DNA of 64,000 nucleotides from Torymus aiolomorphi (lineage: Eukaryota > Arthropoda > Insecta > Hymenoptera > Torymidae), in NCBI GenBank assembly GCA_036365515.1, contig CM070874.1:173480797-173544796 (forward strand), in the 5' to 3' direction. A program made the translations under genes and the position numbers. The notes beneath the pieces are model-generated. The model was given only the letters and a program-made list of their open reading frames with translations, searched no databases and was not told where the DNA came from. Shown piece by piece: positions 31,569-43,714 of this stretch (positions are counted from its first letter, which is position 1; every line of letters starts with the position of its first letter).

Positions 31569-33099
31569 AGTGATAGCAAGACACAGTCGTAAAAACAATG
31601 AATAAAAAAAAATATTTCGGGGGAATTTGCCGCTAATTATCCGCAGTTGAACTGTAAAGGTCCGAAATTTGCCGCACTTTAATTATAAAAAATATCCGGA
31701 TGCACTGACAGCTTAATATTAAGATAGAGGGACACTATCGCAAAATCAATTAATAAAAAAAAATGGTTCGATGGGAATTTTCCCCTAATTATCCGGAGTT
31801 GACCTGCAAAGGTCCGAAATTTGTCGCACTTTATTTATAAAAAATACCCGAACGCACTGCTAGCTTAATATTAAGATAGCAGGACACTATCCTAAAATTA
31901 AAGGATAAAAAAAAAATGGTTCGGGGGGAATTTGCCGCTAATTATCCGCAGTTGATGTGTAAAGGTCCGAAATTTGCCGAACTTTATTTATAAAAAATAT
32001 CCGGACGCACTGCCAGCTTAATATTAAGATAACAGGACACTATCATAAAAACCATAAATAAAAAAAATGGTTCGGGGAGAATTTGCCGCTAATTATCCGC
32101 AGTTGATGTGTAAAGGTCCGAAATTTGCCGCACTTTATTTTTAAAAAATACTCGGACGCACTGCCAGCTTAATATTAAGATAGCAGGATACTATCCTAAA
32201 ATTAAAGAATAAAAAGAAAATGGTTCGGGGGGAATTTGCCGCTAATTATCCGCAGTTGATCTATAAGGATCCGAAATTTGCCGCACTTTATTTATAAAAA
32301 ATAACCGGACGCACTGCCAGCTTAATATTAAGATAGCAGGAAACTATCATAAAATCAATGAAAAAAAAAAAATAGACGGGGGAATTTGCCGCAAATTATC
32401 CGCAATTGATCTGTAAAGGTCCGAAATTTGTCGTACTTTATTTTTAAAAAATACCCGGACGCACTGCCAGCTTAATATTAAGATAGCAGGATACTATCCT
32501 AAAATTAAAGAATAAAAAAAAAATGGTTCGGGGGGAATTTGCCGCTAATTATCCGCAGTTGATCTATAAGGATCCGAAATTTGCCGCACTTTATTTATAA
32601 AAAATAACCGGACGCACTGCCAGCTTAATATTAAGATAGCAGGAAACTATCATAAAATCAATGAAAAAAAAAAAAATAGACGGGGGAATTTGCCGCAAAT
32701 TATCCGCAATTGATCTGTAAAGGTCCGAAATTTGTCGTACTTTATTTTTAAAAAATACCCGGACGCACTGCCAGCTTAATATTAAGATAGCAGGATACTA
32801 TCCTAAAATTAAAGAATAAAAAAAAAATGGTTCGGGGGGAATTTGCCGTTAATTATCCGCAGTTGATCTGTAAGGATCCGAAATTTGCCGCACTTTATTT
32901 ATAAAAAATACCCGGACGCACTACCAGCTTAATATTAAGATAGCAGGACATTATTATAAAAACAATGAATAAAAAAAAATGGTTCGGGGGGAATTTGCCG
33001 CTAATTATCCGCAGTTGAACTGTAAAGTTTCCAAATTAATCGCAATTTATTGATAAACAATACCCGGACGCACTGCAAGCAGTTTATCATGATACTAAT

Positions 33100-33318
33100 G
33101 GGTCTGAACTTTGCAACGTTGGACTGCAACGAAATAAAAAAATAATTTATTTTACTTCACGTTTATACTAAATAATATTAATTAAGTGTCGATTTTATGT
33201 GTTATAATATAAAATAACCTCATAACAAAGCTTTAGATAAAATTTCTATTGTTAAATAACTTTAATGAATCGTAAAAAATTATTTCGTTGCATTCCAACC
33301 ATACCAACTTCAGACCCC
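33100..33318. mobile_element. MITE embedded in the tandem array, copy 3
   Basis: Same element and same flanks as copies 1 and 2, with a few substitutions. Confidence 0.85.
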
Positions 33319-33540
33319 AGTGATAACAAGACACAGTCGTAAAAACAATGAATAAAAAAAAATAGTTCGGGGAGAATTTGCCGCTAATTATCCGCAGGTG
33401 AACTGTAAAGGTCCGAAATTTGCCGCACTTTAATTATAAAAAATATCCGGACGCACTGCCAGCTTAATATTAAGATAGCAGGACACTATCATAAAAACAA
33501 TGAATAAAAAAAAATAGTTCGGGGGGAATTCGCCTCTAAT

Positions 33541-36362
33541 TATCAATAATTTTATTCGCAGAATACAATGTTGTGCATGGAGGGTAGCTACAAAAAATTG
33601 GCAACCCCTCCAGCACCGCGGAAATACTAGGCAAAATAGTACATTTCGATACACGTGTGCGAAGCGAGGATGACTATCGGACGAGTCGAGATCAAGATAA
33701 GGAGGTAGGAAGCAGGGCGCGAACGGCAGCTGTATATAGAGTATACTCTTCGCGTTTCGTGCTCTTTTCACCACGTGGTCGATTCACCAGTTTGGCTCTC
33801 GGTCTGGCGACCTCCCCACCATGCTTTTATTATTCCGCGAGCGCGACGTAAAATGATCAGCGTATACGCGTACTTCGCGCACGCCGTGTTTAAAACAGCT
33901 TCTTCGCACACTCAAAACAAGCGCGGAATGGGGAGTTTCGCACACTCCATTAAAAATAGTTATTTTCGATACAAGTGTGCGAAGTAGGTGGTTCTCGCAC
34001 TGGTATAGTTTATCGCCCGAGCGAAGCGAGGGTGACAAAAGCACCCGTGCAATGATGACCCTTTTCGGTCACGTGTATCGAACTCTATTTTTTTAATGGA
34101 GTGTGTGAAACTAGCCTCGTTGTTTGTTTTGCGTGCGCGAAGTAGCTGTTTCTCACACGGTGTGCGCGAAAGTAAATTGATCTACGCATGCGCGACTTTC
34201 GCGCACGCCGTGTAAAACAGCTACTTCGCGCACGCAAAATAAGCACGACAAGGCGAGTTTCGCACACTCCATTAAAAAATAGTTATTTTCGATACACGTG
34301 CGAAAAAGTGATTTTATCCTCGTGTGGACGTTTGCGCCCGAGCGAAGCGAGGGTGAAAAGGCTACGCGAGGATAAAATCACTTTCTCACTCGCGTATCGA
34401 ACACAATTTTTTTATACGGCGTATGCAAAGCTCGATTTTGCGAGCATGTTTTTGGCCGAGCGTGCGCAAAGTGTCCACTTTGTGCTTGGAGTGTGAAAAA
34501 ATATATTCTCAAATCTCTCCATAAAGAAGGAATATTTACTTAAATAAAAAACCAATTCCCGAGTAAAAATTAAGCAAGTTTTCTGCCTAAGCCCATAAAT
34601 AAGTTAGATATCTTAGCGATAAATAGGCTCTTCTGTATTGTTCCTAAAAATTTAATATTTTTTAGTTTTTTTTATGATGTGCGTCATAGAACTTCTATGC
34701 CACGTGAACAGGGCACACGAGTTGTGCGGAAAAGAACAAGTGCGTTATAGCTCCGAAACAACATTTTAATCAATAGTTACTAAAAGCATTGTGTGTGTCA
34801 AAAGTTTGATAATCATGGATAATAAATTAAAAATGCTATCTGCGACTATCAAAGTATTATTAAACGGTTTTTTCAAATTTCTAACCTTTAAATGTACCTT
34901 TGACTCATGGTACCTTTGGCTGTTTATGCCAAGCAACGACCTAACGGAGCGAAATATAGCGCTGATTGGCTGTTTCTATGACGCACCTCTATGACTTTTT
35001 CAAAACTAAGTGTGTTACATTTTGTAACTATAGTTGTAACTGTTGCGTATACGCAATAAAATATAAATTTCTGTGGAAGTTATAATAATAATTATAATAA
35101 TAACAAGACAAATGAATGACCCAACAGATTTATTATTATGTTTTATTAAAATTGAAACAATTTAAACATACTTTAAGTGCATGTTTATATTGCATATCAA
35201 ATGTACAAGATTTACCCATCATCAATAAATAAATCAATACAGTTTTCATAATAAAACTCTTATAAACAAATAAAAAGAAAAATTAACTTTTTTCGAATCA
35301 TAGCTGATACAATTCTTGCAAAAAAGTACTTTTTAACACGTGTATGAAAAAGGCCCTTTTCCTGCATAGAAAAGGGAATGGAAAATCGAGAATTTCGAGC
35401 GTTTAGTGAGGCCTCCCGCTATGGCGGGAGGAGAGAACTTATTCTCCCGTTATGATGACTCGATATACCCCCTATTCATGCAAAAAAATGGCCTATTTCT
35501 GCACTTATTAAAAAAGAACTATATGTAACAAGGAAGCACCTGACTTTTTCAGACGTGGATGATGATTTGGAGCACTCGTGTGTCTCCCGGGCGCCGAAGG
35601 TGCCCTCCTGAGTCGCTCGTGCTCAATCATCATCCTCGCTAGAAAAAGTCAACTATCCTCCCTAATTACACAATATACTATTTTTTTTTATTTGTACACT
35701 TTTTTATGTCCTAAAAAGACTTTTGCAAAATAACTCATAGTATTTTTAACCCAGGATAATTTACCTCGGCAAAAGCGCGTCCAATTGCCCCAAGGGTGCG
35801 TCGTAATTTCAAAGATCATTTATGGATATGCTAATTACATTTTTGAAATTGTGATACGTATGTAATAAAAGATAATAGAAAGCTCTAAAATATAATAGTA
35901 CTATTCGATACTACTGCGATCAATGATTTTTCACTTTTATAAAAAATTATATTTTATAACACATATCACGGAGTGTCATAAATTAACATTAATTACTCAT
36001 TACTGTTTTATTGGAATCGATATACGTTTTTCGCAATATTGTTATTTTACACTAACCATGTAAAGAAAAATCAAACTTAACTCGTACAGCAACAAATGAT
36101 GTTCTGATTCTGATAGTCTCAGCACTTATATACGGCAGTATTACGCAGAGCTAGTATCAACAATATTACGAACTGTTGTTGATAGGCGGCGTTGCTAGCA
36201 CTGCGTCAATTTACCTCAGTAGCCAACCAGCCACGGTTTCCTTACATCTAGCCCTTCTGTAAATCGTGTTAATCGTACTTGAACCGTTGAAAATTATTTA
36301 TAGCTCTGCTACAGGCTCAACAATATATTGATTTCAGATTGACTAAAAAAATATAATAAAAA
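33541..36362. other. Foldback interior, left part: hairpins, no gene
   Basis: Several hairpins but no credible ORF. AGTGATTTTATCCTCG (34,307-34,322) pairs with 34,367-34,382 around the loop sequence CCCGAGCGAAGCGAGGGTG. The same loop motif occurs at about 34,016. Another hairpin is at about 35,540-35,645 (GGATGATGATT arms). Further short palindromes lie at 35,370-35,460. The rest is A/T-rich. Confidence 0.65.
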
Positions 36363-36948
36363 CCCTGGTAGAAAATAAACCAACTCGGATGGCTTATCTA
36401 CTAACTGTTGGCCAATAATTTAGGCCAACGAATAAGAAAAATATTGACCAACGGTTAACCAACGTAGAATTTATGTAGGATACTTTCAAATTTTAAATGT
36501 AGAATACTTTTTATGTAGGATTCTTTCAAATTTTAAATATAGGATACTTTGAAATTTAAAAAAATGTAAGTATCCACCTGTACATGTCCTGACTTACGTC
36601 AAAAAGTCACACACACTACACGTTAACACGCCCTAACCTCAATTTGAACACACAAAACTTTACTGGCGTTACCGATTTAACCATATTTATCTGAAGAAAA
36701 ATACTATTGATATGTGATTTTTTATTATTCTATGGATAATATACATTTTGAGAGTTTTATTTAAATAATAAGTTGTGTAAATGATTTTTATTTAAGATTT
36801 TTAATATTAAGCATTCATTGACCAAGCGCAAGAATGATTCCGTGACGAAATAAGCGGTATTTATCGCTAACTGTTGGTTAAACGGTTGGTCAAACCCTTG
36901 CGATTTGGCGAACGAATGGCGAACGGTTGGTTACAATTTCTATCAGGG
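36363..36948. mobile_element. MITE with CCCTGRTAGAAA ends
   Basis: The left end CCCTGGTAGAAAATAAACCA and the right end (reverse) CCCTGATAGAAATTGTAACC are inverted copies. Inside, ATGTAGGATACTTTCAAATT recurs about three times in variant form. Related CCAACGGTT motifs occur in both subterminal regions. Confidence 0.75.
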
Positions 36949-37280
36949 AACGGATAAAATTATTGGTGATCTCAAAAAAGGCAGAGTTAGAATTTTTTAA
37001 ACAATTTTTTTCGGTATGTGTCTTATTATTTGACATAAAGAAGTACCTTCTACAGTTTTAGCCAAATTCAGGACCCGCATCCCTGGGGCTCCCCTTGTCA
37101 GTTAAAGAGGAGTACATTGTGTGACTAATGCTCAACTGAACGCACGCATTTCACATACTGTTGTTTTTAATGTGTGTACACTGAGAAAAATGATTTAATA
37201 AAAAATTACTATAGCACATAGTAACGTCGGGATATACTGGCAATATCAAATTACTTACTATGTTTTATAGTAAAAATTGC
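36949..37280. other. Non-coding spacer
   Basis: Nothing identified apart from A/T-rich sequence. Confidence 0.45.
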
Positions 37281-38400
37281 TATGTACATAATACAAATTA
37301 CTAAACACATCGATTCTCCGAAATTTATTCACAAAGAATCTCACGAGGACGTGAATTCCGTGTAGAAAAGTGGCGGCACGTAGAGGGGCTACCGATAAAG
37401 TTTTTAATGAGATATTTCCCAAATAAGCGGGTGAAGCGAGTTTAAGGCAGAAGAAGAGTTGCACGCTGACGGGTTACCGATGACATTATCAATAAAAGAA
37501 TTTCTTAACCCAAATAGGCGGGCAAAGCGAGTTCCAGGCAGGAAGTCGAGGCACGCTGAAGTCTACAAGTAAAGTTTCAATCAAATAATTTTAAATCCAA
37601 ATAGGCGGAGAACGCAAGCTTCACGCAAAAAAGTGGTGACACGCAGATTGGCTATCTATAAAATTATCAATTAAATAATTTCTAAACTTAAGTAGGCAGG
37701 GGAAGCGAGTTTCAGGCAAAAAAGAGAGGCATACAGGCGCGCTGGCGATAGTATTTTCAATTAGACAAATATGCACGGGAAGCAAATTTACCTTGTCATT
37801 TCTATTATGAATTCATTTCCCTCACGTGTGCGAGTTTTGGAATAGTATTGAAAATCTCTCGTACTTGAAAATCAAATCACCAACTCGTCTCCGTACTCCT
37901 ACTTCACCGTTGATCTCGTCCCCAAAATTTTTTTGGGTTTTGGATTATTTCATAAAAAATTTATACTTCGAGACCGCGTGCTTCCACGTTACTTCGTGTA
38001 ACTCGCTTCCCCGAGTATTTGCATTTAGAAATTTCATTGCGATAATTTGATATCTAGTCTGTCTGCGTATCGCCACTTTCCTACGTGAAACTAGATTCCC
38101 CGCCTATTCGGGCTTAGAAATTATTTTATTGAAAATTTCATCGGTAGCCCATCTGCGTGTCCTAACTTTCCTGCGTGTAACTCGCTTCGTCCGCCTATTT
38201 ATGTTTAGAAATTATTTGATTTTATAAGGCAGCCGGTTTGTGTGACTCTGTTTTTCTGCGTGTCATTGGCATCCTCCGTCTACTTGCGTTGAGAACTTAT
38301 TTGATTGATAATTTTATAGGTAGCCTGTCTACGTGCCTCCACTTTTGCAAAGACATTAGTTACACGATTGAATCACGAATAATAAGCGGCAAATGTTTCA
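37281..38400. repeat. Inverted pair of short tandem arrays
   Basis: Units of about 85-95 bp containing AATAGGCGGGCAAAGCGAG and GCACGCTGACGGGTTACC occur about four times on the + strand (37,330-37,790). The reversed unit (CTCGCTTCGTCCGCCTATTT) recurs about four times at 38,000-38,350. A second, smaller foldback element inside the large one is likely. Confidence 0.7.
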
Positions 38401-39404
38401 GAAGTAATATTTTCTATTTTTATAAATTGCCCTGCCAGATCGAAAAATTTCGGAAAGCCCTTTTCACATTTTTTTGCGAACCTTCTTATACTTATGTGAA
38501 TGTACGCATGCTAAGCTCGTCTTCGAGAGCTCGACTCCTTGTACGGTATAGTGTGTTCAATTTATAACGCGGATTTCCTTATGCTAAGAGAAACATAAGC
38601 GTCTCTTTTAAAACTCGTTTAATTAATTAGGGATTAAAAATTTTATTCTTAATTAAACGGGCTAACTAATTCAAATTTTAATTAATTATTTGGAACCCTG
38701 ATCACGAGTATGCTAAATTTCGGACAATGATATTTTTTATGGAGCACACAAAGCACAGAGCCAAAAGCTCAGTAGGTAGAGAGTCTCTTATGTATAGACG
38801 ATGCTCACAGCGGTACACACGCGGGCGCGCAGGGCTGCCACTACAAAATATCAAGAAAAAAAATATGCGCGTGATACGTTGATTTGGTTAAAATTGAACA
38901 CATTTTCGTAATGGACTAAAAGTGTGGACGTGATAGGTAAAAATACTGAACAGATTCGAGTTCAGCAACCGAAAATATGTTTAGAGGACATGCGTTTGTT
39001 TGCTCACGATAATCGAAAACCAAAATTTGTGGTCCTGTGTAATACACAGGCTGTACTTTTAATGCGGATGCCCAGCCACTTTTCGCATAAAGTTTTTGTA
39101 CAGTTACATATCCTTGGGCGATTAATTGGTTTTTGTACGTATTTTACGAACTTCTTAGGTACTTTTTCGAAAAACCAGGAAATAAATTGTTATTAACAAA
39201 TTCATTGATTATATCGCTCTGCCAGTAAAACTATTGCATCTACGAATATCAAACACAAGCCAAAAATACGTTATTCTTAATAACGAACAATTTCCATTTT
39301 GTCTCATTTAATTAGCTTCATTTGTTGCCGAGATATTTAATTTTAATAAAAGAAAAATCGTATATTTCAAGATGCGCCATTCAATGTTTACTGGTCCTAC
39401 TCAT
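38401..39404. other. Foldback interior, right part: nothing identified
   Basis: A/T-rich. No ORF of substance and no repeat that I could match within the window, apart from TTAATTAA-type palindromes near 38,620-38,690. Confidence 0.45.
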
Positions 39405-39451
39405 TTCGGACCTTTACAGATTGTTACGTGTGCATAGTATGCACAACGTGA

Positions 39452-39770
39452 CAACGCTGATCGGGTTGCATATAGCAGCAACATGAGGACGACTCGAGAA
39501 AAAACGCGCACCGGCATCGGTAGCTCAGTGGTCAGAGCACTCGTCGCGAAGACGAAAGGTCAGGAGTTCGATTTCCCGCCGAGTCACGACATGCCGTTTT
39601 ATCATCGAGTTGTACTCCATTTATTTATTTCCCTGGGAGTTCTCACTCGCAACATTTCTGGTGCTAGGTGTTAGGAGGCGGTAGCAGACTGCACCGAAGG
39701 AACCCAACGCTTTAAGATAATGATGATTTCTGAAATCAACAACGACGTCGATTTTCGGGGCCGTTAACGT
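39452..39770 (+). mobile_element. tRNA-derived SINE
   Basis: A tRNA-like head contains an A box, TAGCTCAGTGG (39,521-39,531), and a B box, AGTTCGATTTC (39,564-39,574), 33 bp apart. The anticodon arm is imperfect, so this is not a working tRNA gene. The element is flanked by 29-bp direct repeats (39,423-39,451 and 39,771-39,799, one mismatch) containing the palindrome TGTGCATAGTATGCACA. Confidence 0.7.
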
Positions 39771-40305
39771 GTTATGTGTGCATAGTATGCACAACGTGAT
39801 GAGGCGCATTTTTTTTTAATTTATTGATTTTATGATAGTGTCCTGCTATCTTAAAATTACGCTGGCAGTGCGACCGGATATTTTTTATAAATAAAGTGCG
39901 GCAAATTTCGGACCTTTACAGATCAACTGCGGATAATTAGCGGCAAATTGCCCCCGAACCATTTTTTTCCTATTCATTAATTTTAGGATAGTGTCCTGCT
40001 ATCTTAATATTAAGCTGGCAGTGCGTTCGGGTATTTTTAAATAAAAAGTGCGGCAAATTTCGGACCTTTGCAGATCAACTCCGGATAATTAGGGAAAATT
40101 CCCATCGAACAATTTTTTTTATTAATTGATTTTGCGATAGTGTCCCTCTATCTTAATATTAAGCTGTCAGTGCATCCGGATATTTTTTATAATTAAAGTG
40201 CGGCAAATTTCGGACCTTTACAGTTCAACTGCGGATAATTAGCGGCAAATTCCCCCGAACTATTTTTTTTATTCATTGTTTTTACGACTGTGTCTTGCTA
40301 TCACT

Positions 40306-40523
40306 GGGGTCTGAAGTTGGTATGGTTGGAATGCAACGAAATAATTTTTTACGATTGATTAAAGTTATTTAACAATAGAAATTTTATCTAAAGCTTTGTT
40401 ATGAGGTTATTTTATATTATAACACATAAAATCTACACTTAATTAATATTATTTAGTATAAACGTGAAGTAAAATAAATTATTTTTTTATTTCGTTGCAG
40501 TCCAACGTTGCAAAGTTCAGACC
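40306..40523. mobile_element. MITE embedded in the tandem array, copy 4 (right arm)
   Basis: Reverse orientation relative to copies 1-3, as expected for the opposite arm of the foldback element. Confidence 0.85.
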
Positions 40524-41142
40524 CATTACTATCATGATAAACTGCTTGCAGTGCGTCCGGGTATTGTTTATCAATAAATTGCGATTAATTTGGAAACTTT
40601 ACAGTTCAACTGCGGATAATTAGCGGTAAATTCCCCCCGAAACATTTTTTTTATTCATTGTTTTTATAATAATGTCCTGCTATCTTAATATTAAGCTGGT
40701 AGTGCGTCCGGGTATTTTTTATAAATAAAGTGCGACAAATTTCGGACCTTTGCAGATCAACTGCGGATAATTAGCGGCAAATTCCCCCCGAACCAATTTT
40801 TTTTATTCTTTAATTTTAGGATAGTGTCCTGCTATCTTAATATTAAGCTGGTAGTGCGTCCGGGTATTTTTTATAAATAAAGTGCGACAAATTTCGGACC
40901 TTTACAGATCAACTGCGGATAATTAGCGGCAAATTCCCACCGAACCATTTTTTTTTTATTTATTGATTTTACGATAGTGTCCTGCTATCTTAAAATTAAG
41001 CTGGCAGTGCACCCTGTATTTTTTTTTAATGGGGTGCGGCAAATTTTTGGCTTTCACGGATAATTTACGGATAATTAGCGGCAAATTATCCAATAATAAT
41101 AATGACGATTTTCCAAAAGTGACCTGCCAACTTAAAGGACGT

Positions 41143-41151
41143 GTAAAATAC
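41143..41151. repeat. Target-site duplication, right (9 bp)
   Basis: GTAAAATAC, partner of 29,575-29,583. Confidence 0.85.
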
Positions 41152-42841
41152 AGCAACTGGATATCTACACTTATATCTAGTAAAAACTCGGAGGGCTCAT
41201 CAAGTACCCGAGTGATTTTACAAGATTTTGAAAAGCCTTTCGAAAAGTTTCTTGATGACATATGTAATGACATATGGGCTATAACTGAGCATCATTTTAT
41301 TTCATGCAAACAAAAAGATAGTTATGCTCACTTCAGGCAACATTTGGACAATGATACTGGACTATTAGTCATGGATTTCGCAGAAAATTATGTATCTATC
41401 TGTCAAAACTCTACTCAAGGATTTTACTTTAATAATATTCATACTTCGTTATTTACCGTATCCTTGTAAAACGCAGATCAAATAAATAATGAGGTGAAAG
41501 TTGCAAGTTTCTGTGTTATTTCAGACAGTACAAAACACCAAACATATTCTGTACATATATTTCAAAAAGTAGTACTCAATGAAATTAAAAGCAAGTATCC
41601 CTGGATAAAAAGTCTGATTTTTTTTTCTGATGGAGCACCAACACAATTCAAAAACAAGTAAGAACATATTAAACAATCATATCTTATTTAATTCCTTTAC
41701 TTTCCACTTTTTTTATTAGATTTTTGCTTTTACAAAAAACTGAACCAAAAAAAAGGAATTTTGAAGGTAAAATATGTTTAAAAAAATATTTTAAGACTAT
41801 TAACGTAAAAATCCATCTATTGTAGAAAATATTATCTTTTTGAATTTCTATTTTTCTGGATATTTTAATATCCATACACATAATTATCATTTTATAACTT
41901 TTCTTTTAGGAACCACTTTATTAATCTATGTCACCATCAAGAAGATTTCGGCATAAAAATAATGTCTTACAATTTTTTTGCCACATCACATGGTAAGAGT
42001 GCCTGTGATGGCATTGGGGCGGTAGCAAAACGCACCGCAAAAAAGCTTCACTGCAAGGTGTCACAATTTTGACTCCCGAACAAATGTACAATTATTTAAA
42101 TGACAACGTAACACGAATAAGGTGTATACATTTACTGATTCTATAGTTCAATTAATTAAAAATAAAATATGTATAAATAACTTTTCAAATAATGTTACAG
42201 ATTTCTTTATGTCAGTGAGAGCAGAGTTGAAGCCAGAGGTAAAAAGCTTCAAAAAAGATTTGCATCTGCAAAGACTGTGAAAAATACTCGACAATATCAT
42301 TATTTTGAAATTATTCATGAACGCAAAATACGCGCCAAACTATACTCAGATGATACAAAATCAGATATTATAAATTTATGAAGTGGCCATAAATTATATT
42401 CTCAAATATATTCGTAAATTGATAAATATCGTCTTCAATTAATAAATGTTGTTTCTAAAAATATTAAATTATAAATTATTCTATAGAATTATTCTATAGG
42501 AAATGCATTTTCCTTTCAGGTTACAATATGGAATGTAACTTATATCATATTGTAAAAACATTATGTATATACGTTACTCTGGAAACAAATATACTAAATA
42601 TACTAAATTATGATTTGCTTGAGACTTCACTACTTCCGATAAATTTGAATTTTTGAAATTAAATTTTTATTCATGACTATTCAAAACTAAGTTATTAAAT
42701 CAAATTAGAGTAAAAAAAGTAATTAAGAGTATTATTTAAGTAACTAAAAGTATTATTTATTATACAGACCTGGGCGCTGCGGCGAGTAAAAGAATAGGCA
42801 TTTTATCTTTTGGTACCATTTCTTTTTCTAAACTTCAAACC

Positions 42842-43700
42842 GCTATATCTGCTTTAAGACCACATAGATGTATCTCACAAAGCTTTATTAAAGACTTCAG
42901 AAGTATATTTTAATCAATAATGCAAAACATTCCTTTAATTATCCTAAAAGTTTAAGGAAATGGTCTAGAAATGCAGAAAGTGCTTAGTAATTTAGACACC
43001 GAAATTGAAAAAATATCATAATTCATCAGCTCGAATCAATAGGAAATCGTTTGATATCCATGCTCGGCCCAATTGGTCTTCTTTCAGGTATGTTTTAAGA
43101 ACACTTCCCAATAGTTTTCAGCCAAATAAAAGTTGCTACAAAAATTTCGCACTGGTTTGAATTTCGTAAAAATGGCTATTTTTTCAAATTCTGCGAAATT
43201 CAAACTAACACACGCACTGTATTTTTAAACTTTTTTTTATGATATCCCAGTGAAATAGAAAGGGTTTTTCACCCCCTTTCGAACGCCTTTAGGTAGATTG
43301 GGGTGCGATTATAACTAATGTACGAAAAATCGCTTTAAAATATCGTTAAAATGTCAAAAAGGTGACTTTAGCAATGTGGTAATTTGGTCATGTATACGGA
43401 AATTTTGGTTTTCAAAAAAAATATATCTGTAAAGTTCGAGTCAAGACGAAGAAAAAACCCACTGATAAATTTCAAATTGATATGAATGAACTTATTTAAA
43501 AAAGTTTGAAAAACACCAAAAAACGCATGAAAAATGACCTTTTTTGCACCTTTATGACGAGCTCCTGACGTCAATTTTGAATATTGGATCCTAAAAATCG
43601 GCAGAGATCATTTTTTTGATAAGTTCTACAAAATATCTCAAAACCAGAAAAAATCGGGGACCCCCGTGCGCACGGATTTTTAAAAAAGTATTTTTTTGAC
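42842..43700 (-). repeat. Right terminal inverted repeat of the outer transposon
   Basis: Reverse complement of 25,902-26,759. It ends at GTATTTTTTTGAC next to a short TA run. Confidence 0.92.
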
Positions 43701-43714
43701 CTATATATATATAT

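Larger units (their letters stand above)
29640..33540 (+). repeat. Left tandem-repeat arm of the foldback element
   Basis: About 25 units of 148-155 bp, each with TTTGCCGCTAATTATCCGCA, GGTCCGAAATTTGCCGCACT, then GGACGCACTGCCAGCTTAAT and AGATAGCAGGACACTATC. A hairpin element is embedded three times. Some blocks are repeated at higher order. Confidence 0.93.
39405..41090 (-). repeat. Right tandem-repeat arm of the foldback element
   Basis: The same unit as the left arm in reverse orientation, fewer copies, with one embedded copy of the hairpin element (40,306-40,523) and a SINE insertion at 39,452-39,770. Confidence 0.92.
29584..41142. mobile_element. Foldback-type element with tandem-repeat arms (11,559 bp)
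   Basis: The ends are inverted (ACGTCCTTTAAGTTGGCAGG and its complement) and flanked by a 9-bp duplication. Just inside, both arms consist of tandem units of about 150 bp in opposite orientation: 29,640-33,540 on the left and 39,405-41,090 on the right. Long arms made of tandem repeats plus a 9-bp duplication fit Foldback/Rehavkus-like (Mutator-related) elements. No transposase is visible inside, so the copy appears non-autonomous. Confidence 0.85.
26761..42381 (+). pseudogene. Transposase of unclassified superfamily, with introns, split by an 11.6-kb insertion
   Basis: Exonic pieces are 26,761-27,196, 29,090-29,583 with continuation from 41,152 to about 41,657, 41,910 to about 42,120 and about 42,200-42,381 (stop TGA). 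Likely acidic catalytic residues are in LLVMDFAENY (about 41,370) and LIFFSDGAPTQF (about 41,617). A Gly-rich block, ATSHGKSACDGIGAVAKR (about 41,980), follows. A Cys/His pattern near 29,340-29,520 suggests zinc binding. Introns: 27,197-29,089, 41,658-41,909 and about 42,121-42,200, with GT...AG ends. Frame changes (near 29,235, 41,470 and 42,072) make it inactive. The first exon matches the end of exon 1 in the related element at 63,479-63,659. The N-terminal about 200 residues present there are absent here. Confidence 0.78.
25902..43700 (+). mobile_element. DNA transposon with long terminal inverted repeats, superfamily unknown
   Basis: The arms 25,902-26,759 and 42,842-43,700 are inverted copies with few differences, both starting GTCAAAAAAATACTTTTTTA. 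They enclose a decayed, intron-containing transposase (+ strand). Of the 17.8 kb, 11.56 kb is a later foldback insertion, so the original element was about 6.2 kb. Both ends lie in TA-rich DNA, suggesting insertion into a TA repeat. A target duplication cannot be measured for that reason. Confidence 0.88.

Noticed and set aside
29640..33540. Centromeric or host satellite DNA
   Set aside because: The same unit occurs inverted at 39.4-41.1 kb, and both arrays end in matched inverted termini with a 9-bp duplication, so they are the arms of one transposon.
39515..39590. Functional tRNA gene
   Set aside because: A and B boxes are present, but the anticodon arm is imperfect and lacks the conserved T before the anticodon. 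The sequence continues as a SINE body.
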